A DNA stretch of 37,000 bases from Plebeiibacterium marinum (GTDB lineage Bacteria; Bacteroidota; Bacteroidia; Bacteroidales; Marinilabiliaceae): contig NZ_JAPDPI010000050.1 in assembly GCF_026013615.1 (NCBI RefSeq), positions 1 to 37,000 on the forward strand, given 5' to 3'. Shown here one piece after another: positions 23,670-31,512 of this stretch. Under the pieces are notes generated by a model, which saw nothing but the letters and a program-made list of their open reading frames with translations, did no database searches and had not been told where the DNA came from. The translations under genes were made by a program, and so were the position numbers. How positions within the stretch are numbered: the stretch's first letter is position 1; each line of letters starts with the position of its first letter.

Positions 23670-24308
23670 ATGACTAAAAAAGAACGTTTCGAAAATATTA
23701 TTACATGGTTTCAGAAAAATATGCCAATTGCTGAAACAGAGTTGGATTATACAAACCCTTATGAATTATTGGTGGCTGTAATATTATCGGCCCAATGCAC
23801 CGATAAAAGAGTAAATATGATTACCCCGGATTTGTTTCAGCGTTACCCATCGGCAAAAGAACTGGCAGTGGCAGAGCCTGCTGAAGTATATGATTATATC
23901 AGCTCATGTACCTATCCCAACAATAAAAGCAAACATTTGGTAGGAATGGCCAAAATGTTGATTTCAGATTTTAATAATGTGGTACCGGATGATATTAAGG
24001 AATTGCAAAAGCTGCCAGGGGTAGGACGGAAAACAGCCAATGTTATTGCCAGCGTAGTTTACGAAAAACCTGCCATGGCTGTTGATACCCATGTGTTCCG
24101 GGTTTCGGAAAGGATTGGTTTGACAACCAACTCCAAAACACCACTCGAAACAGAAAAACAACTGGTTAAATATTTTCCTGAGGAGTTACTACCTATAGCA
24201 CACCATTGGTTGATCTTACATGGGCGTTACGTGTGTGTCGCCCGTAATCCTAAGTGTAAAAAATGTGGCTTGCAGGAGTATTGTAAGTTTTATCAGAAGA
24301 ATAACTAA
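23670..24308 (+). CDS. nth: Endonuclease III (DNA glycosylase/AP lyase)
   Basis: A 212-residue base-excision-repair enzyme that removes oxidised pyrimidines and nicks the abasic site. The helix-hairpin-helix LPGVGRKTAN (115-124) carries the Schiff-base K121, and the catalytic Asp is D139 in VDTHVFRV. The C-terminal [4Fe-4S] site has the exact C-x6-C-x2-C-x5-C pattern (CVARNPKCKKCGLQEYC). All match the E. coli enzyme in order and spacing. ATG start. Possibly co-transcribed with zupT, though the 89-bp gap makes this uncertain. No terminator is evident in the 214-bp gap 24309-24522, which has no other feature I can support. Confidence 0.97.
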   Translation: MTKKERFENIITWFQKNMPIAETELDYTNPYELLVAVILSAQCTDKRVNMITPDLFQRYPSAKELAVAEPAEVYDYISSCTYPNNKSKHLVGMAKMLISDFNNVVPDDIKELQKLPGVGRKTANVIASVVYEKPAMAVDTHVFRVSERIGLTTNSKTPLETEKQLVKYFPEELLPIAHHWLILHGRYVCVARNPKCKKCGLQEYCKFYQKNN

Positions 24309-24522
24309 TTAGAGATATTGGATAGGATACATGAAGTTTAAAGATAAATGAGTTTTTGAGATATTAATGATTACTTATTTTCTTCTTTTAAACTAAATTC
24401 CTTTAAGGTATTAATAATGATACTAACTAGGTATAACCATCATAAGAGCGTTGTTATATTTAATGAAGCAAGAATAGTATTTGCAATTCATAAAAAGAGC
24501 ATATGGTGCTAGGATGTTTTTA

Positions 24523-25113
24523 TTAAAATGCAGACATAAACTTAATTCCAAATATAATACCTCCAGGTGCCATAAGTTTAATGAAGTTTTTAGATTTATC
24601 AGTTAGGGTGTATGAAGAATTATTCTTATATAACTCGTTTGTAAGGCAAATTGAATAACCTCCAGACAATACAAGTTTGGAGTTTTTTGAAACCTTTATG
24701 TTATATAAATAAGTTAGGTTAATAGTGCTAATTGCATTTAATTGAAGCTCAACTTCTCTGTGTGATGTACCCGAAGAACTTTCTACATCAAGACTAGGAT
24801 TAAAATTTGTAATGCCAGAGGCATAAGAATAACTTATACTTAATGCCGTTTTGCGACTTATTTCGTTTGGGTACAATATAAAACCACCATTCAATCTTCC
24901 TCCCCATGTACTTACTCCTAAATTTCCAATTATGCACGAGCTTTTACTTATTGGAATTTCAGATCCAACACCTATTCCATAGTCATTTATGCCAATGCCA
25001 ATACCCCAAAATGACTTGGGTTTTTTGTTAAATTCCTCAATGATAGTTTGAGCGTTAAGGATAGATGGAAAATTCGCACATAATATTAAGATGATTAAAA
25101 AAAAGAATCTCAT
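24523..25113 (-). CDS. Putative secreted beta-barrel-like protein, unknown
   Basis: A 196-residue protein with a signal peptide (1-21, ending LNAQ). The remainder alternates short hydrophobic and polar segments rich in Gly, Ser and Asn, with repeated IGIGINDYGIGVGS-like stretches and a final strand FGIKFMSAF, a pattern suggesting an outer-membrane beta barrel. I do not recognise a specific family. The gene is more AT-rich than its neighbours (many ATA, AAT and TTA codons), which hints at acquisition or relaxed selection. It stands alone; the 294-bp upstream gap contains only the terminator of the next gene and no clear promoter. Real gene likely because of the intact signal peptide. Confidence 0.6.
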   Translation of the reverse strand: MRFFFLIILILCANFPSILNAQTIIEEFNKKPKSFWGIGIGINDYGIGVGSEIPISKSSCIIGNLGVSTWGGRLNGGFILYPNEISRKTALSISYSYASGITNFNPSLDVESSSGTSHREVELQLNAISTINLTYLYNIKVSKNSKLVLSGGYSICLTNELYKNNSSYTLTDKSKNFIKLMAPGGIIFGIKFMSAF

Positions 25114-25351
25114 AACCGGTTTTTTTTTTATTTAAAACAGTCCGCGAATTAACAGATTGTAAAATTAATAGCAAAAAAAACAGGCTTGACAAAAACGTGA
25201 CAAAGTAGAATTGGTTGATTGTGAAGGGTGTTGGATGTGTTTTTAAGAGGCTTTAGTGATGAAATAATATGCTATGAGCCGTAGGTAATAAATGTTGCTT
25301 TTGTAATTTTCAGGTGATTGTTGTTTGGGAAAAATTCTCATTTAGTAAAAA

Positions 25352-25382
25352 AAAGAGTCGCCCCAATATGAGGCGACTCTTT
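25352..25382 (-). terminator. Terminator of the beta-barrel gene at 25408
   Basis: An 11-bp stem, AAAGAGTCGCC (25352-25362) with GGCGACTCTTT (25372-25382), with a T run on the minus strand. Confidence 0.92.
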
Positions 25383-25407
25383 GTATTATACCTTATGAGT
25401 TGACTTG

Positions 25408-25947
25408 TTAAAACCTAAAACTCAAACCAACTGTTAAATAACTAACGCCATAACCTGCTTCGGCATATACGCCAATGTTATCTGCAAATGAATAGCGGAT
25501 ACCGGCAAAAATGTCAGTGATTAAATCTGTGTCGTTATAATCTATAGTACGATCTAGAAATGGATCGTAATATTCCTCATGCCTGAATCTTGCCCCTGAC
25601 ATGATTCCAGCATATACATCCACAACATCCCAAGCTTTATCTCCGGTAATATCAGTCATATCGAAGTGGTAAGCGGCGCGTGGCCCGATTAAAAAGTGTC
25701 TGTAATCATTACCTCCGGCAAGAGATACGATAGCTCCACCGCCGATATGGCCGATGCCAAGCTTTTCTGTAAACCCATATTCATAAAAGCCAGATACGGA
25801 AATGGCAGGATTTTTTTTTGTGGTATTCATAGCTGAAGGTACCCCCAATCCAACTCCGGCGGTTTGCTCTCCCGGATATAGAGACTGGCTATATCCATTA
25901 ACTCCCAATGCCAATAAAACACCCAGAACAATAAATAATTTTCTCAT
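25408..25947 (-). CDS. Outer-membrane beta-barrel protein
   Basis: A 179-residue exported protein. The signal peptide is MRKLFIVLGVLLALGVNGYS, so I place the start at ATG 25947; a longer frame to 26031 would put 28 unrelated residues before the signal and lies upstream of the -7 element at 25999-26006. The mature part has amphipathic, Gly/Tyr-rich strands (ISVSGFYEYGFTEKLGIG, IGPRAAYHF, IFAGIRYSF, VYAEAGYGV) and ends in the C-terminal aromatic LSFRF expected for BAM-assembled barrels. About eight strands are plausible, as in OmpW/OmpX-like small porins. Function unknown. It has its own promoter and a strong terminator. Confidence 0.8.
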   Translation of the reverse strand: MRKLFIVLGVLLALGVNGYSQSLYPGEQTAGVGLGVPSAMNTTKKNPAISVSGFYEYGFTEKLGIGHIGGGAIVSLAGGNDYRHFLIGPRAAYHFDMTDITGDKAWDVVDVYAGIMSGARFRHEEYYDPFLDRTIDYNDTDLITDIFAGIRYSFADNIGVYAEAGYGVSYLTVGLSFRF

Positions 25948-25998
25948 GATAATTTTAAAATTTAATTGTGTTAATTGATTCATATGATAATGAACGAC

Positions 25999-26006
25999 CA
26001 AAAATA
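25999..26006 (-). promoter_or_regulatory. -7 element of the beta-barrel gene
   Basis: Perfect TATTTTTG on the minus strand, 51 bp upstream of ATG 25947. It supports the shorter start. No clear -33. Confidence 0.55.
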
Positions 26007-26081
26007 TAAAATATTTGAAACTATTATTCATTTCTCACGTAAGAATGTAGCTTTGTGATAAAAATGTATAGTACTATTTAC

Positions 26082-26089
26082 TAACTTTG
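26082..26089 (+). promoter_or_regulatory. -7 element of panB
   Basis: Perfect TAACTTTG, 67 bp upstream of the panB ATG. The only TTTG upstream (26052-26055) is 26 bp away, longer than usual. Confidence 0.5.
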
Positions 26090-26156
26090 CGCTTTCAAAC
26101 GCATTAATTTACAAAGGAATTATTTAAGGATAATTCATGTTAAAATATTAGGTATT

Positions 26157-26975
26157 ATGTCAGTAGCTATGAATCGCCAAAAAAAGGTGACTACTCATGT
26201 GTTGAGTGAAATGAAGCATAACAAGGAAAAAATTGCCATGTTAACGGCTTATGATTATTCATTGGCCAAAATTGTTGACCAGGCAGGTATTGATGTTATT
26301 TTGGTTGGCGATTCTGCATCAAATGTTATGGCGGGGTGGGAAACTACCCTACCTATTACTCTTGATCAGATGATCTATCACGGGGCATCAGTGGTAAGGG
26401 CTGTAAACAGGGCTTTGGTTGTAGTTGATTTACCATTTGGAACTTACCAGGGGAATTCAAAAGAGGCATTAACTTCAGCTATCAAAATTATGAAGGAAAC
26501 CGCAGCCGATTCGGTTAAGCTTGAAGGCGGCGCAGAGGTGGTTGAGAGCGTGAAAAGAATTATTTCGGCTGGAATCCCGGTGATGGGACACCTTGGGTTA
26601 ACTCCCCAGTCTATTCATAAATTTGGAACCTATACTGTTAGAGCAAAACAAGAAGAAGAGGCTAAAAAGCTCATTGAAGATGCACATTTGCTTCAGGAAG
26701 CCGGTTGTTTTGGAATTGTATTGGAAAAAATTCCTGCAAAACTGGCAGAGCAGGTGGCCAAAGAGCTAACAATCCCTATTATTGGTATTGGTGCTGGTAG
26801 TGGTGTTGATGGACAAGTGTTGGTGTTGCATGATATGTTAGGAATTAACCAGGAATTCTCGCCAAGATTTTTACGTAGATACCATAATTTATTTGCAGAG
26901 ATTACCGGAGCAGTAAGTGGGTATATTGAAGATGTGAAATCGGTTGATTTCCCGAGTGATAGAGAACAATATTAA
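26157..26975 (+). CDS. panB: 3-methyl-2-oxobutanoate hydroxymethyltransferase
   Basis: A 272-residue enzyme of pantothenate synthesis: it adds a hydroxymethyl group from methylene-THF to alpha-ketoisovalerate, giving ketopantoate. Recognised by [17 protein letters not shown] (about 28-44), the metal-binding Asp in [12 protein letters not shown] (about 49-60), and by VKLEGGAE (119-126) and [11 protein letters not shown] (about 141-151), with the catalytic Glu later in IVLEKIP. The SASN in place of SLGM of the E. coli protein is usual in Bacteroidota, as I recall. No other pan gene is adjacent. It precedes rluA-type gene by 69 bp containing a long inverted repeat. Confidence 0.97.
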   Translation: MSVAMNRQKKVTTHVLSEMKHNKEKIAMLTAYDYSLAKIVDQAGIDVILVGDSASNVMAGWETTLPITLDQMIYHGASVVRAVNRALVVVDLPFGTYQGNSKEALTSAIKIMKETAADSVKLEGGAEVVESVKRIISAGIPVMGHLGLTPQSIHKFGTYTVRAKQEEEAKKLIEDAHLLQEAGCFGIVLEKIPAKLAEQVAKELTIPIIGIGAGSGVDGQVLVLHDMLGINQEFSPRFLRRYHNLFAEITGAVSGYIEDVKSVDFPSDREQY

Positions 26976-26991
26976 TACAATAAACAAAACA

Positions 26992-27042
26992 ACAATGATC
27001 AATAAACAATTGATCATTGTTAGTTGATCATTGATAATTGAA
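26992..27042. repeat. Inverted repeat with GATAATTG-type tail
   Basis: A perfect 12-bp inverted repeat, ACAATGATCAAT (26992-27003) with ATTGATCATTGT (27009-27020), has a 5-nt loop and is followed by TTGATCATTGATAATTG. There is no T tail, so it is not an ordinary terminator. It is related to the stretches at 18352-18372 and 20341-20440. Confidence 0.65.
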
Positions 27043-27044
27043 TA

Positions 27045-27731
27045 ATGGAAGTTTTATTTGAAGATAATCATATAATAGCCGTAAATAAGAGCAATTCGGA
27101 AATTGTTCAGGGCGACAAAACAGGCGATGATGCTTTGTGTGATAAGGTGAAAGCCTATATCAAAAAAAAGTATAATAAGCCGGGTGATGTATATCTGGGC
27201 GTAGTACATAGAATTGACCGTCCGGTAAGCGGGGTGGTGGTTTTTGCGCGTACCAGTAAGGCAGCTGCCCGTTTGAGCAAAATGTTCCAGGATAAGGAAG
27301 TGAAGAAAACATATTGGGCAATTGTTAAAAACCTTCCGGAAGAGGATGAGGGGCGATTGGTTCATTATATGATAAAAAACCAGGAAAAGAACCGTTCAAA
27401 GGCTTTTGATGCTCCAAAGAAGAATTCCAAGGAAGCGATCCTGAATTATAAATTGGTATCAAGCTCTGCCAATTATCATTTATTGGAGGTAGATTTGGAA
27501 ACAGGCCGCCATCATCAGATCAGGTGTCAGTTAGCTAAAATAGGATGTCCAATCCGTGGAGATTTGAAATATGGAGCCCCGCGGTCATTGAAAGGTGGAG
27601 GGATAAACCTGCATGCCCGAAAAATCCAGTTTATGCATCCGGTTAAAAAAGAACCTATTGAAATTATCGCTCCTGTTCCAAAAGAAGAATCTTTATGGAA
27701 TGAGTTTGATAATGTAGTGGGTAATATTTAA
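27045..27731 (+). CDS. RluA family pseudouridine synthase
   Basis: A 228-residue RNA pseudouridine synthase of the RluA family. The catalytic Asp is D58 in HRIDRPVSG (55-63), with the substrate-pocket motif RHHQIR (about 154-159, usually RTHQIR) and HARKIQF near 193. There is no N-terminal S4 RNA-binding domain, so it is the short form, similar to TruC/RluA-like single-domain enzymes; the RNA target cannot be assigned. ATG start directly after the repeat block. The stop is followed at once by the TAGCTTA heptamer array that separates it from the convergent cdd gene. Confidence 0.93.
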   Translation: MEVLFEDNHIIAVNKSNSEIVQGDKTGDDALCDKVKAYIKKKYNKPGDVYLGVVHRIDRPVSGVVVFARTSKAAARLSKMFQDKEVKKTYWAIVKNLPEEDEGRLVHYMIKNQEKNRSKAFDAPKKNSKEAILNYKLVSSSANYHLLEVDLETGRHHQIRCQLAKIGCPIRGDLKYGAPRSLKGGGINLHARKIQFMHPVKKEPIEIIAPVPKEESLWNEFDNVVGNI

Positions 27732-27794
27732 TAGCTTATAGCTTATAGCTTATAGCTCATAGCTTATGGCTTATGGCTTATAGCATATAGCGGA
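27732..27794. repeat. TAGCTTA heptamer tandem array
   Basis: Nine consecutive 7-bp units: five exact or nearly exact TAGCTTA, then TGGCTTA twice, TAGCATA, and a decayed TAGCGGA. It lies between the stops of convergent genes. A copy-number-variable locus would be expected. Confidence 0.85.
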
Positions 27795-27816
27795 TCGCTA
27801 AGGCTATAAGTCCCTG

Positions 27817-28302
27817 CTATTTCTCCAGGTTTTTGGATGTAAAGTGGAGGGGTAAAAGGTATTCAGTCTTCTCCACTACTAAAATTTTATCACTACCATC
27901 CATTATAGTTTTTATACCTGTATTAAAACGTGACTCTGTTTCAATTAATACCTGTCGGCAAGCTCCACAAGGTGCCGCAGGAGTAGCTATTAAAGAACCA
28001 TGGTTTAGGGCGGAGATTGAAATTTTTAACACCGCGCTGTCGGGATATTTCGAATTGGCCCAAAAGATGGCTGTCCGTTCGGCACATAGGCCGGAGGGAT
28101 AAGCTGCATTTTCCTGATTTGTACCGGTAATAATTTCCCCGTTGTCGAGCAGAACGGCAGCCCCAACCTTAAAATTCGAATATGGGGCATATGCATTATG
28201 ACACGCTTTTCTGGATGCGTAAACTAACTCCTGTTCATCCAAAGGGAGTTGTAATATATCGCTATACTGAAATATTTCAGTTTTGAGTTCAATTTTTTTC
28301 AT
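27817..28302 (-). CDS. cdd: Cytidine deaminase
   Basis: A 161-residue tetrameric-type cytidine deaminase of pyrimidine salvage, converting cytidine and deoxycytidine to uridine forms. The zinc site is CAE (C73, catalytic E75) in PSGLCAERTAIF, with C112 and C115 in PCGACRQVL. The FKVGAAV segment (44-50) binds the ribose. Slightly longer than the 130-residue norm because of an N-terminal extension (1-24). ATG start. It is transcribed alone, divergent from the glucosaminidase gene, and its 3' end abuts the heptamer repeat array. Confidence 0.96.
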   Translation of the reverse strand: MKKIELKTEIFQYSDILQLPLDEQELVYASRKACHNAYAPYSNFKVGAAVLLDNGEIITGTNQENAAYPSGLCAERTAIFWANSKYPDSAVLKISISALNHGSLIATPAAPCGACRQVLIETESRFNTGIKTIMDGSDKILVVEKTEYLLPLHFTSKNLEK

Positions 28303-28393
28303 TATTCAGAGTGTTTATTCCAAAAATAGGATTTTGGTTAATAAAATCAAGTATATAAACTATTAGAAGTTTATAATATTTGTTTCCATTTTT

Positions 28394-28401
28394 TATATTT
28401 G
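28394..28401 (+). promoter_or_regulatory. -7 element of the glucosaminidase gene
   Basis: Perfect TATATTTG, 28 bp upstream of the ATG at 28429. No -33 at the standard spacing. Confidence 0.6.
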
Positions 28402-28428
28402 CCATTATCACTATAAAAAAGAGGAAAA

Positions 28429-29379
28429 ATGATTGGTAGTTTAAGATTTGCATCGGTGTTATTAGTGTTTCAAATAGCTTTTGGGGTTTATGCACAAAAC
28501 AATACACGTAAAGATTATATTGGGATGTATAGTGATCTGGCTGTTAGGGAAATGAAAAGGGTAGGTATACCGGCAAGTATTACATTGGCGCAGGGAATGC
28601 TGGAGTCTGGCAATGGGAATTCCACTTTGGCCCGCAAATCGAATAACCATTTTGGAATTAAATGCCATAATGATTGGACCGGAAAAAAGGTTTATCATGA
28701 TGACGACAAGAGAGGAGAGTGTTTTCGTAAATATCAAAATGTATATGAATCGTACCTCGATCATTCCGATTTTTTAGTGGGCAAAAAACGTTATGCTTCG
28801 CTTTTTGATTTAAAAATTACTGATTATAAAGGCTGGGCCCATGGATTAAAAAAAGCAGGCTATGCAACCGATCCTAAATATGCCAGACGGTTAATAGATA
28901 TTATTGAAGAGAATAACCTGGACAGATTTGACAGGGGAGATGTAATAATAGCAAAATCAGACAAAGAAGACCGGAAAAAGGCAACAAAAAAGGTAGATAA
29001 CTTTATGGTTGATGCTTTTGCTTCACATAACCTTGGAGTTAATAATGGCATTAAATATATAACAGTTCAGGAAAATGATTCTTTTGCAGAAATCAGTAGT
29101 GAGTTTGGATTAAAGGAATGGGAAATTTATGCTTATAACGACCTGCAGAGTGAGGCAAGTATAAAACAATATAAGTATTTATATGTACAGCCTAAAAGAA
29201 ATAAGGCACACAGAAAACATAGGGTGCACCGTGTAAAAGGCGATCAGTCTCTTCATTATATTGCTCAAAAATACGGGGTTAAAATTAGCAGGTTGTACAA
29301 ATATAATAACCTAAAAGAGGGAGATAAGGTTAAGGAAGGGCAATTGATTTATCTGAGAAAGAAAAATAAGAGGAGTTAA
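28429..29379 (+). CDS. Secreted glucosaminidase with LysM domains
   Basis: A 316-residue exported peptidoglycan hydrolase of the mannosyl-glycoprotein endo-beta-N-acetylglucosaminidase (FlgJ-like) family. The signal peptide covers residues 1-22 (ending VYAQN). The catalytic domain spans about 28-165: the Glu is E59 in LAQGMLESGNGNSTLA and the active-site cleft motif is NHFGIKC (73-79). A Lys-rich linker (about 176-195) leads to two LysM modules at about 209-255 and 265-312 (KYITVQENDSFAEISSEFG and HRVKGDQSLHYIAQKYGV). It cuts glycan strands in the periplasm. Only 6 bp separate it from the unknown secreted-protein gene, so the two form an operon. Confidence 0.93.
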   Translation: MIGSLRFASVLLVFQIAFGVYAQNNTRKDYIGMYSDLAVREMKRVGIPASITLAQGMLESGNGNSTLARKSNNHFGIKCHNDWTGKKVYHDDDKRGECFRKYQNVYESYLDHSDFLVGKKRYASLFDLKITDYKGWAHGLKKAGYATDPKYARRLIDIIEENNLDRFDRGDVIIAKSDKEDRKKATKKVDNFMVDAFASHNLGVNNGIKYITVQENDSFAEISSEFGLKEWEIYAYNDLQSEASIKQYKYLYVQPKRNKAHRKHRVHRVKGDQSLHYIAQKYGVKISRLYKYNNLKEGDKVKEGQLIYLRKKNKRS

Positions 29380-29385
29380 TATTTT

Positions 29386-31512
29386 ATGTATAGGAAGCTT
29401 TTGTTTTTTTGCTGTCTGGTATTGGGGCTCTTCAATGTCAACGCACAGGAATTTGGCATTCAGCAACAGGCATGGCTTTATAAAATTGTACGTAAAACGC
29501 CTTGTTTAAAACGGAATCTTGATCCGTATTTTCAGTACTCTGGAGGAATTCCTGAAAAGGGACGGGTCATGGGTGAAGGAAAAGGTCTCTCATATGGAGT
29601 GGTTTCCTTGTGGGATTCTATTGAAAATGATATTCTTTTAAAACCTGAAGTTCTTTCTGTCGATTGGGAAGGGATCCATAAAGCGTCTCCGGGTGTATTG
29701 GCTGAAGCTGCAGTTAAGCTTACCCTTTGGGAACTATACTCAAACATTAAGGATGGCTATCATCAGGTTCCTTTATTTTCAGGGAATGATATTGCAAAGG
29801 GTATATATGATGAGGCGGTAAAGGCTTTGCCTGCCGAAATGAGATCAGGAGGTTTGCTCAAGAAGAAATATCACGCTGTCTTTTTAGAACTGATAAACCC
29901 AAGTCTTAATATTGGAAGAAAACTGGAAGCTTTTAGCCGAGTTCGAAAAGTGAATGCTGCCAGTCAAAAGCTATTTTTTGATAGATGGCATAAAGAAATT
30001 AACAGCTACGTAGAAAAGTATTCTGCCATGTATTTTGGTATGTTATGTGGGAGGGAAGTTTTTTTTAAGGGAGAGTTGCTTGCTGTTGGCGAAGGAAGCG
30101 GATCGTCCGGATTGCTTCGTGAATATGAAGATCGGGATGGTGGTTATATGGCAACAGGTACAGGAAAAGGGATCGGCCTGTTTACGTATAAGATGAAGGT
30201 AAGAAAGGGGATGTTAGAGCCGGATTCTAACACCCAGGTAACAGTAAAGGCCCTTGAGGATGAGCCAACTTTGTTGCATTTGTCGCTATGGGGTATGGAT
30301 TGGTCAAAAAAGCCACTTGTGGTTGTTTCAAATGGGGACAAAAGTTATCTGCTATTTGGGAGTGGCGAGTTTTCTCCGGATCCTTTATGGAGAAATGGAT
30401 CCTCTTATTTGGATATGCTGGAAGATTATAGGGCAAAGATGATTGACAAACCAATCAGGGAATTGAATAAAGAAGGGGGCTTGTTGTCGGTTTACGAGAG
30501 GGAGCAAACAGCAAGGGATAAAATTCAGCAACAAATAGATCGCAACAATAAGGAGGTAGATTCGCTTAGAAAACAAGTGGAATCAAGTGAGGCTGCCATC
30601 CAACAAAGAATAAAAAAGAATGAGGTAAACCTTAGGAATCTGTCGGCTAAAGAAAAAAAGTTAAAGGAACTTCAAAGAAATATAACTGCAGAATATCATA
30701 GGGCTGATGAAGCGCAAAAGAAACTGGATGTTATGCGGTCTGAATTGGGAGGTGATGTGCAGGAATGGAAATTTAAAGATTCTATTTATACATTTAAGGA
30801 TGGGGCAACTTTTAATTTAAGGACCCAGGACTTTATTCTTTATGATGATAGTCTCCAGCCAGGGACTTTTGAAATAAAATTGCTGGCAGCATCTTATTCT
30901 GTTTATAGCGATAAAAAGGATGAGGTTCAGTTGTATGTGAATGTTACAGGAGGTGTGGATAAATGGAAAGAAGTGCAGGGAGTTGAAGAAGTTGAAGCAA
31001 AAGTAGACACCCTTTATGATGGGAGTATTTATTTTGGTTCAAATCAGTATTGTACGTCCTCAGTAAAAGAAATTATTTCGGGTATTAGTGAATGTGCAAA
31101 AGATTCAAATGCTGTTTGGGCTTTTGATTTAAGGGCACATGGTGTAGATACCCTGAATCATCAATTTGCAGATCAAGACAAAATAAACTATCAACTGCAT
31201 AAAAACTTAGCAAGATATGTCAATTCCAGAAGGGTTGATGTTAGGGTAGTGAGAAGGGATTCTATGATTACAGTGAATATTGATGGGTATACAGACGCAG
31301 GAAATACACGATTATTAAATGTGAGTGATAGCCGCTTGAAGGTGCTGAATCGATTTCAAAGCCCTCGGCAATCTATGAATGTTGGATTGAGTGCTTTGCG
31401 TGTTTATTATATAGTTAAAGAATTTGAAAAGCATATCGGGCTTGATTTATCACAAAAGGATATTAAAGCATTGGATAGAAAAATAGAGATTGTAGAATTA
31501 ATTGAGAATTGA
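29386..31512 (+). CDS. Large secreted protein of unknown function with central coiled coil
   Basis: A 708-residue protein I do not recognise. A signal peptide covers 1-20 (FNVNAQ). The N-terminal part (about 25-365) looks globular, with several Trp and Cys. A charged helical stretch at about 375-455 (ERNNKEVDSLRKQVESSE-like heptads, rich in Lys, Glu, Gln) is a likely coiled coil. The C-terminal part (about 456-708) is probably beta-rich; its VNIDGYTDAGN (about 634-644) recalls the OmpA-type peptidoglycan-binding GYTD segment, but the order of the remaining residues does not fit well. Operon partner of the upstream glucosaminidase. Its 3' end overlaps by 15 bp that of the convergent T9SS cargo gene. 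Being co-transcribed with a wall hydrolase suggests a periplasmic structural or regulatory role, which is inference. Confidence 0.85.
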   Translation: MYRKLLFFCCLVLGLFNVNAQEFGIQQQAWLYKIVRKTPCLKRNLDPYFQYSGGIPEKGRVMGEGKGLSYGVVSLWDSIENDILLKPEVLSVDWEGIHKASPGVLAEAAVKLTLWELYSNIKDGYHQVPLFSGNDIAKGIYDEAVKALPAEMRSGGLLKKKYHAVFLELINPSLNIGRKLEAFSRVRKVNAASQKLFFDRWHKEINSYVEKYSAMYFGMLCGREVFFKGELLAVGEGSGSSGLLREYEDRDGGYMATGTGKGIGLFTYKMKVRKGMLEPDSNTQVTVKALEDEPTLLHLSLWGMDWSKKPLVVVSNGDKSYLLFGSGEFSPDPLWRNGSSYLDMLEDYRAKMIDKPIRELNKEGGLLSVYEREQTARDKIQQQIDRNNKEVDSLRKQVESSEAAIQQRIKKNEVNLRNLSAKEKKLKELQRNITAEYHRADEAQKKLDVMRSELGGDVQEWKFKDSIYTFKDGATFNLRTQDFILYDDSLQPGTFEIKLLAASYSVYSDKKDEVQLYVNVTGGVDKWKEVQGVEEVEAKVDTLYDGSIYFGSNQYCTSSVKEIISGISECAKDSNAVWAFDLRAHGVDTLNHQFADQDKINYQLHKNLARYVNSRRVDVRVVRRDSMITVNIDGYTDAGNTRLLNVSDSRLKVLNRFQSPRQSMNVGLSALRVYYIVKEFEKHIGLDLSQKDIKALDRKIEIVELIEN

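Noticed and set aside
29386-31512. OmpA-like C-terminal domain in the large secreted protein
   Set aside because: GYTDAGN matches locally, but the following conserved Asn and Arg positions and the NxxLSxxRA block are not found, so I did not assign the domain.
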